From: an uncultured bacterium
GTDB taxonomy: Bacteria > Actinomycetota > Coriobacteriia > Coriobacteriales > Coriobacteriaceae
Assembly (NCBI GenBank): GCA_905214425.1
Contig: CAJMLY010000035.1
Span: forward strand, 1 to 17,562
Direction of reading: 5' to 3'
Length of the DNA stretch: 17,562 nucleotides
Positions 14,207 to 17,562 of this stretch are shown piece after piece. Within the stretch, counting starts at the first letter, position 1; each line of letters begins with the position of its first letter. The notes under the pieces were generated by a model, which saw only the letters and a list, made by a program, of their open reading frames with translations, was not told the origin of the DNA and did not search any database. The position numbers were made by a program, and so were the translations under genes.

Positions 14207-14764
14207 CTAGCTCAGCATTGCATCCATCATCTCGGAGTTGACGGAGTCGTCGGCAGACCACTCGCCATCGTCGTTGCAGGTGTACTTGAAGATAACCGTG
14301 GTCTTCCTGGGCTCGGTGGCCTTGGTCACATCGACCATAACCTGACCGGCCATCTTGTACAGCTCGTCATCGGAAGGAACCGTGTCAAGCGCAGCGACCT
14401 TCTCCTGATACTGGGTGGAGAAGTCCTCGACGATCTTGTTCATGGACTTGCATGTGATGGAGACCTCGGCGGTCGCGACACCCTTGTCCTCGTCGACCGT
14501 CACGTCGCCGATCTTGTAGTCAAAGCCCTCGAGATAGGTCTTGGCATACTCCTTGGGATCGATACCCAGCTGCTCGAACTCGTCGCCCGAAGCCTCCTCC
14601 AGACCAGAGAGGAAGTCGTCGCCACCGTTCTTGACCTCGTCAAACTGCGTCGTAAGATCCTCGGTGATGAGCTCCTCAACCGAAGGACCTCCACAGCCGG
14701 AAAGCACGACCACGCATGCAACCAAGACGGCCATGAGGGGCGCAAGCAGCAGCTTCTTTTTCAT
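14207..14764 (-). CDS. Putative lipoprotein of unknown function
   Basis: 185 residues. The N-terminus MKKKLLLAPLMAVLVACVVVLSGCGG is a signal peptide with lipobox LSGC; C24 would be lipidated and the protein anchored to the outer face of the membrane. The mature part is acidic and mixed alpha/beta, starting with helices (PSVEELITEDLTTQFDEV), then strand-like DYKIGDVTVDEDKGVATAEVSI and a late KTTVIFKYTCNDDGEW, resembling actinobacterial and Firmicute lipoproteins with a DUF5105-like domain; this resemblance is from memory and not confirmed. GGGAGG precedes the ATG at 14764. Monocistronic, with two hairpins downstream. No function can be assigned. Confidence 0.85.
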   Translation of the reverse strand: MKKKLLLAPLMAVLVACVVVLSGCGGPSVEELITEDLTTQFDEVKNGGDDFLSGLEEASGDEFEQLGIDPKEYAKTYLEGFDYKIGDVTVDEDKGVATAEVSITCKSMNKIVEDFSTQYQEKVAALDTVPSDDELYKMAGQVMVDVTKATEPRKTTVIFKYTCNDDGEWSADDSVNSEMMDAMLS

Positions 14765-14944
14765 GTTGTTCCTCCCAATGAGCGGCACCGCGCTTCCCAG
14801 ACGCGGCGCACGTTGTAATAAGTAAGCCCATACTATCCACTTATGAACACCCTCGGCAACGCGAAGGCGCGGTCGGTTCGTTTTAGCGTCCGAACGGTTT
14901 GCAAGCCCGCCCAACGTGCAATAAAACGCTTCCCCGCGATGCAA

Positions 14945-14975
14945 TAAAAAAGGTGGCCGGAAAACCCGACCACCC
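14945..14975 (-). terminator. Rho-independent terminator after the glucose-type IIA gene
   Basis: In the minus strand GGTGGTCGG-GTTTT-CCGGCCACC forms a 9-bp stem with one mismatch, followed by TTTTTTATT. It lies 26 nt after the IIA stop. Confidence 0.8.
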
Positions 14976-15000
14976 TTGCACATCCTTTGAACGCCGCAGT

Positions 15001-15537
15001 TTACTTGCGAACGACCTTAACGATGGCGTCACCGGCGGCGACGGCGGACTCTGCCTCAACGGTGAGCTCGACGTCGGCAAACTCGGCGGTGTTGGACACG
15101 GCCACGACGACGCAGTCCTTGTAACCGGCAGCGGCGATCTTGGCGCGGTCGATCTTGAGTATGGGCTGGCCAGCCTTCACAACGTCGTCGGCCTTGACGA
15201 AGCCCTCGAAGCCATCACCGTTCATGTTGACGGTATCGACGCCAACGTGCACCAGAACCTCGATGCCGCTATCGGACTGCAGGCCCACGGCGTGACCCAT
15301 GGTGACGGTCACCTTACCGTCGCAGGGAGCGTAGACCAGATCATCCTCGGGCCACACGGCGCAGCCCTTGCCCAGGACCTCGCCGCCAAAGACGGGATCG
15401 GGCACGTCAGCCATCTTGATGACCTTGCCCTTGACGGGCGAGCACAGCACGTCGGCGCCAGCAGAAGCAGAGATGGAGGCCGGAGCAGCGGCAGCCGCGG
15501 GCTCAGCCTTCTTCTTGAACATGTCAAACAGACCCAT
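15001..15537 (-). CDS. crr: Free-standing PTS glucose-type IIA protein
   Basis: 178 residues. An N-terminal part MGLFDMFKKK and an Ala/Ser-rich linker (about 11-28) precede the IIA-Glc domain (about 30-178). The two active-site histidines are H82 (MGHAVGL) and H97 (LVHVGVDTV), 15 residues apart as His75/His90 in E. coli Crr; H97 is the phosphorylated residue. It receives phosphate from HPr and hands it to a IIB domain of a glucose/maltose/sucrose-family permease encoded elsewhere; in enterobacteria it also signals catabolite state, not assumed here. AGGAG lies 7 nt before the ATG at 15537. A promoter is at 15587-15615 and a good terminator follows, so it is monocistronic. The upstream open frame to 15816 is not part of the protein. 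Confidence 0.93.
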   Translation of the reverse strand: MGLFDMFKKKAEPAAAAAPASISASAGADVLCSPVKGKVIKMADVPDPVFGGEVLGKGCAVWPEDDLVYAPCDGKVTVTMGHAVGLQSDSGIEVLVHVGVDTVNMNGDGFEGFVKADDVVKAGQPILKIDRAKIAAAGYKDCVVVAVSNTAEFADVELTVEAESAVAAGDAIVKVVRK

Positions 15538-15586
15538 ACGTTTTCTCCTCTTGATTAAGCGCAACGTTGTGCGCATGCCTACGGTA

Positions 15587-15615
15587 ATTATAGTGCTAAA
15601 TGACCAAAATACTAA
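15587..15615 (-). promoter_or_regulatory. Promoter of the glucose-type IIA gene
   Basis: Minus-strand perfect -10 TATAAT (15592-15587) with TTAGTA 17 nt upstream (15615-15610). Transcription would start about 40-45 nt before the ATG. Confidence 0.65.
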
Positions 15616-15811
15616 GGCGAGGGCTCGAATCGCAAGCCCTTCCCGGTAGTGCTCGTGGGATGAGCATCTCCTTTGCATCGCGGGTCGATAAGCCGAGCAT
15701 CGCCTGCGCACGGGACGGGCAGAAGCGGGCGCACCAAGCCCGATACTTCTTTTCGCTCTCGAGTCCTGCCGCCGCCCCGTCCCTGACACTTCCTGATACC
15801 GACCGAAACGT

Positions 15812-15846
15812 GCCAAAATAAACCCATCCCTTTTTGGTAGGTTTGG
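15812..15846. repeat. Half copy of the nikR-hypF palindromic repeat
   Basis: CCAAAATAAACC--TCCCTTTTTGGT-GGTTT matches 1202-1233 with few changes. The partner arm (GGGACAGGTTT) is missing here. From 15616 to 15811 I see no gene or clear element. Confidence 0.6.
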
Positions 15847-15873
15847 CGAGTGTGGATTTTCGGACGCTTAACT

Positions 15874-15943
15874 AACGAGCGTGGATAATCTCCCACTTTG
15901 AGGCCGTCACCGAGCCAAAAACGGGAGATTATCCACGTTCATT
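15874..15943. repeat. Palindromic repeat, copy 1, upstream of fic
   Basis: CGTGGATAATCTCCC (15880-15894) and GGGAGATTATCCACG (15923-15937) pair exactly, extended by 6 more positions with two G-T-type changes. The loop is 28 nt. A second copy in the same orientation is at 17311-17378, beyond the fic gene. Each arm contains TTATCCACG, one base from the DnaA-box consensus TTATCCACA. Confidence 0.8.
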
Positions 15944-15983
15944 TTGGATGACCCCCTTGTACCAAGCTGAGCTCCATGGTCAA

Positions 15984-16087
15984 GTAATAACGACTTCTCA
16001 TCATTAGATTGTTTACATCAATTCTAATAACTATTTAATCCTTAAACTCGTTATTAGAATTGATATGATTGGCCTAATAACGAGTTT
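15984..16087 (+). promoter_or_regulatory. AT-rich operator-like array and promoter upstream of fic
   Basis: Two overlapping perfect inverted repeats are present. ATCAATTCTAATAAC (16017-16031) pairs with GTTATTAGAATTGAT (16050-16064), and AAACTCGTTATTAG (16044-16057) pairs with CTAATAACGAGTTT (16074-16087). The shared core CTAATAAC thus occurs three times with alternating strand, about 25 bases apart; TAATAACG at 15985-15992 is a fourth, partial copy. A promoter TTTACA (16012-16017), N16, TTTAAT (16034-16039) overlaps the first repeat, as expected for repression. One 60-base sample here is 23% G+C, far below the surroundings. Confidence 0.75.
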
Positions 16088-16113
16088 CCGGCACAAAAGA
16101 TATGGAGGGCGCG

Positions 16114-17286
16114 ATGCAAATCGAGGAGAACGGCCAGGGAACGCTCCGCAATAATCTATCGGGGAAATTGGCTTACTATTCGTTTTTTCCAACGCCCTTG
16201 CAATCATTGAGGCAGCTAAACCTCACCGAGGAAACCCATCGCACGCTTTCCGCATGCTCACGAAAGCTTGGAGAGCTTGAAGGCATGCTCTACTTTGTTC
16301 CCAACGCCGACATGTATCTGACAATGTACGTGCGCAAAGAAGCACTCCTTTCTTCGCAAATTGAGGGAACCCAGTGCACGTTTGACGACCTACTTAGTCC
16401 ATCGCAAACACAACTCCATCATAAAGATGTCGCAGACGTCGTGAATTACGTCCGTGCTGTCGACCGCGGCGTAGAACTGCTCAAAAAGATGCCCTTGTGC
16501 ACGAGACTTCTTAGGCAAGTTCATGCGGTCCTGCTGGACGGAGTGCGCGGAACGGAGAAGAATCCAGGCGAGCTGCGCTCCTCACAAAACTGGATTGGCC
16601 CCTCAGGCTGCACCATTGCAACCGCATCGTTTGTCCCTCCAAACATTGAAGATTTGAGCAACACGCTCCAGGACCTCGAACGCTTTATCAATGAGCCTCA
16701 AGTCGAAATGGATCCGATTGTGCGGGCGGCGCTCGTCCATTACCAATTTGAAACTGCCCATCCATTCCTAGACGGAAACGGTCGACTGGGCAGGCTTCTC
16801 ATTACACTTATGCTCATCAATGATGGCGTTCTTCATTCTTGCTTGTTCTATCCATCGTTCCAGTTCAAGAAAAATCGAAGCGAGTACTACCGGCAACTCA
16901 CATCCGTAAGGGAGAGAGGCACTTACGAGGAATGGATAGAGTTTTTCTGCAACAGTCTTCTCGAGAGTGCGAAGGACTCGGTAGGATCTTTAAAAAACCT
17001 TGTTGACCTCCATAACCGTTCCACAGCAACCATTACCGAAAATCTCGGAAGGACTGCTGCAAACGGGCAAAGGCTGTTGGGCATTCTTGAAGAGCACCCC
17101 ATCGTCGATACCGCATTCATCGCTGCCCAACTCGATATCGGCAGGAGTACCGCGAGCTCGCTCGTCAAATCATTTGAAGAATTGGGTATCCTCCGTCCTC
17201 TCGACGAGTCAAGACAGAGATACCGACAGTACGGGTATGAAGAGTATCTTTCGATTCTCAGGGAAGACGCCGAGCCGATTAGATAG
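16114..17286 (+). CDS. Fic-domain protein (AMPylase-type) with C-terminal winged helix
   Basis: 390 residues. Fic enzymes transfer AMP from ATP (or related groups) to target protein hydroxyls. Domains: N-terminal Fic_N-like region (about 25-110), Fic core (about 120-285) with the complete motif HPFLDGNGRLGR (H216-R227), and a C-terminal winged helix (about 318-385; IAAQLDIGRSTASSLVKSFEELGIL). The inhibitory motif S-x-x-x-E-G is present as S80 to G85 (SSQIEG) before the core, a class II self-inhibited arrangement in which E84 would block ATP. I chose ATG at 16114 because GGAGGG sits 4 nt upstream; ATG 16102 would consume that site and lacks one of its own. It stands alone, with no antitoxin gene adjacent. 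The winged helix and the palindromic array upstream suggest autoregulation. G+C is lower (53% in one sample), consistent with transfer. Confidence 0.92.
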   Translation: MQIEENGQGTLRNNLSGKLAYYSFFPTPLQSLRQLNLTEETHRTLSACSRKLGELEGMLYFVPNADMYLTMYVRKEALLSSQIEGTQCTFDDLLSPSQTQLHHKDVADVVNYVRAVDRGVELLKKMPLCTRLLRQVHAVLLDGVRGTEKNPGELRSSQNWIGPSGCTIATASFVPPNIEDLSNTLQDLERFINEPQVEMDPIVRAALVHYQFETAHPFLDGNGRLGRLLITLMLINDGVLHSCLFYPSFQFKKNRSEYYRQLTSVRERGTYEEWIEFFCNSLLESAKDSVGSLKNLVDLHNRSTATITENLGRTAANGQRLLGILEEHPIVDTAFIAAQLDIGRSTASSLVKSFEELGILRPLDESRQRYRQYGYEEYLSILREDAEPIR

Positions 17287-17310
17287 GCATCGCAGCCCAG
17301 GCAAATTAAA

Positions 17311-17378
17311 GCGAGCGCGGATAATCTCCCACTTTGAGCCCGCACACAGGCCAAAACTGGGAGATTATCCACGCTCGT
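17311..17378. repeat. Palindromic repeat, copy 2, downstream of fic
   Basis: GAGCGCGGATAATCTCCC (17313-17330) pairs with GGGAGATTATCCACGCTC (17359-17376) with one change. The loop begins ACTTTGAG like copy 1, and the orientation is the same. It may also end the fic transcript, 24 nt after its stop. Confidence 0.8.
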
Positions 17379-17385
17379 TTCTGAC

Positions 17386-17441
17386 TAGTCATTGGGGACG
17401 TTCTTAAACGACTAGTCAAACAAGAACGTCCCCAATGACTA
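17386..17441. repeat. Perfect 20-bp inverted repeat
   Basis: TAGTCATTGGGGACGTTCTT (17386-17405) and AAGAACGTCCCCAATGACTA (17422-17441) pair exactly around a 16-nt spacer. The same 20-mer occurs at 13997-14016. Following sequence (GGCAACGACAGCGAGC at 17463-17478) also resembles the bases after the earlier copy. Confidence 0.8.
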
Positions 17442-17514
17442 CCACGGCAACGCCGATGTTTTGGCAACGACAGCGAGCTGGTCGCATTTGAGACAAGGTG
17501 ACGTGAAAAATCAG

Positions 17515-17545
17515 AACCACCCTTAAAAAGGGTGGTTTGCTCTTA
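17515..17545. terminator. Terminator-like hairpin near window end
   Basis: AACCACCCTT (17515-17524), loop AAA, AAGGGTGGTT (17528-17537), then TGCTCTT. The stem is perfect. It may serve a gene beyond the window or the fic transcript. No gene is seen in 17287-17562. Confidence 0.65.
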
Positions 17546-17562
17546 GGGTATAACCCACGGGC

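Noticed and set aside
15617..15656. Possible third copy of the hypE tail (GGGCTCGA...CGCA...GTGCTCGTGGGA)
   Set aside because: Only two short blocks match and the spacing differs, so chance cannot be excluded and no frame is kept.
15538..15816. N-terminal extension of the glucose-type IIA protein
   Set aside because: The added residues are not related to the family, and a perfect -10 lies inside the stretch.
15874..15943. Replication origin based on DnaA-like boxes
   Set aside because: Only two imperfect boxes per palindrome, no dnaA/dnaN nearby, and the motif belongs to a repeat.
16114..17286. fic as a toxin-antitoxin pair
   Set aside because: No small antitoxin gene adjoins it, and the inhibitory motif is within the same protein.

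Overview
The window looks like chromosomal DNA from a Collinsella-type gut actinobacterium (Coriobacteriia). The genes are G+C rich (60-base samples: 63% in hypD, 58% in the PRD regulator). Sugar uptake is PTS-based, nickel/hydrogenase maturation genes are present, and the intergenic spaces carry many palindromic repeats. The genus is inferred from overall character, not from a database match.

Layout. (1) 2-166: 3' end of a thioredoxin, closed by a strong terminator. (2) 388-6347, + strand: a nickel/hydrogenase block with a small His/Met-rich protein of unknown function, NikR, HypF, HypC, HypD and HypE. HypF makes the thiocarbamoyl group that HypE carries and dehydrates to cyanide; HypC-HypD assemble the Fe(CN)2CO group of [NiFe] hydrogenase. 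No hydrogenase subunits, hypA or hypB lie in the window. (3) 6470-10577, - strand: a lactose/cellobiose-family PTS operon in the order IIB, IIC, IIA, 6-phospho-beta-glucosidase, HPr. It is divergent from a LicR-like PRD regulator (10879-12849). Together they would import a beta-glucoside as its phosphate, hydrolyse it inside the cell, and tie expression to PTS phosphorylation. (4) 13032-15537: a phosphoglycolate-phosphatase-like HAD enzyme, a repeat-filled gap, a small lipoprotein, and a free-standing glucose-type IIA protein. (5) 15538-17562: a Fic-domain protein with a C-terminal winged helix, preceded by an AT-rich operator-like array and bracketed by two copies of a palindromic repeat.

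Most notable observations. About 58 bases of the hypE 3' end, including its stop, are repeated at 12851-12908, so the whole beta-glucoside PTS block sits between two direct repeats; the block contains sections of lower G+C. The fic promoter region holds two overlapping perfect inverted repeats of 15 and 14 bp. The gap between the PTS operon and its regulator holds an exact 28-base periodicity of a GCGGCAA motif. The PTS operon has a terminator-like hairpin between IIA and the glucosidase and encodes its own HPr. NikR has a His-rich N-terminal extension.

No tRNA, rRNA, CRISPR array, transposase or integrase was recognised.
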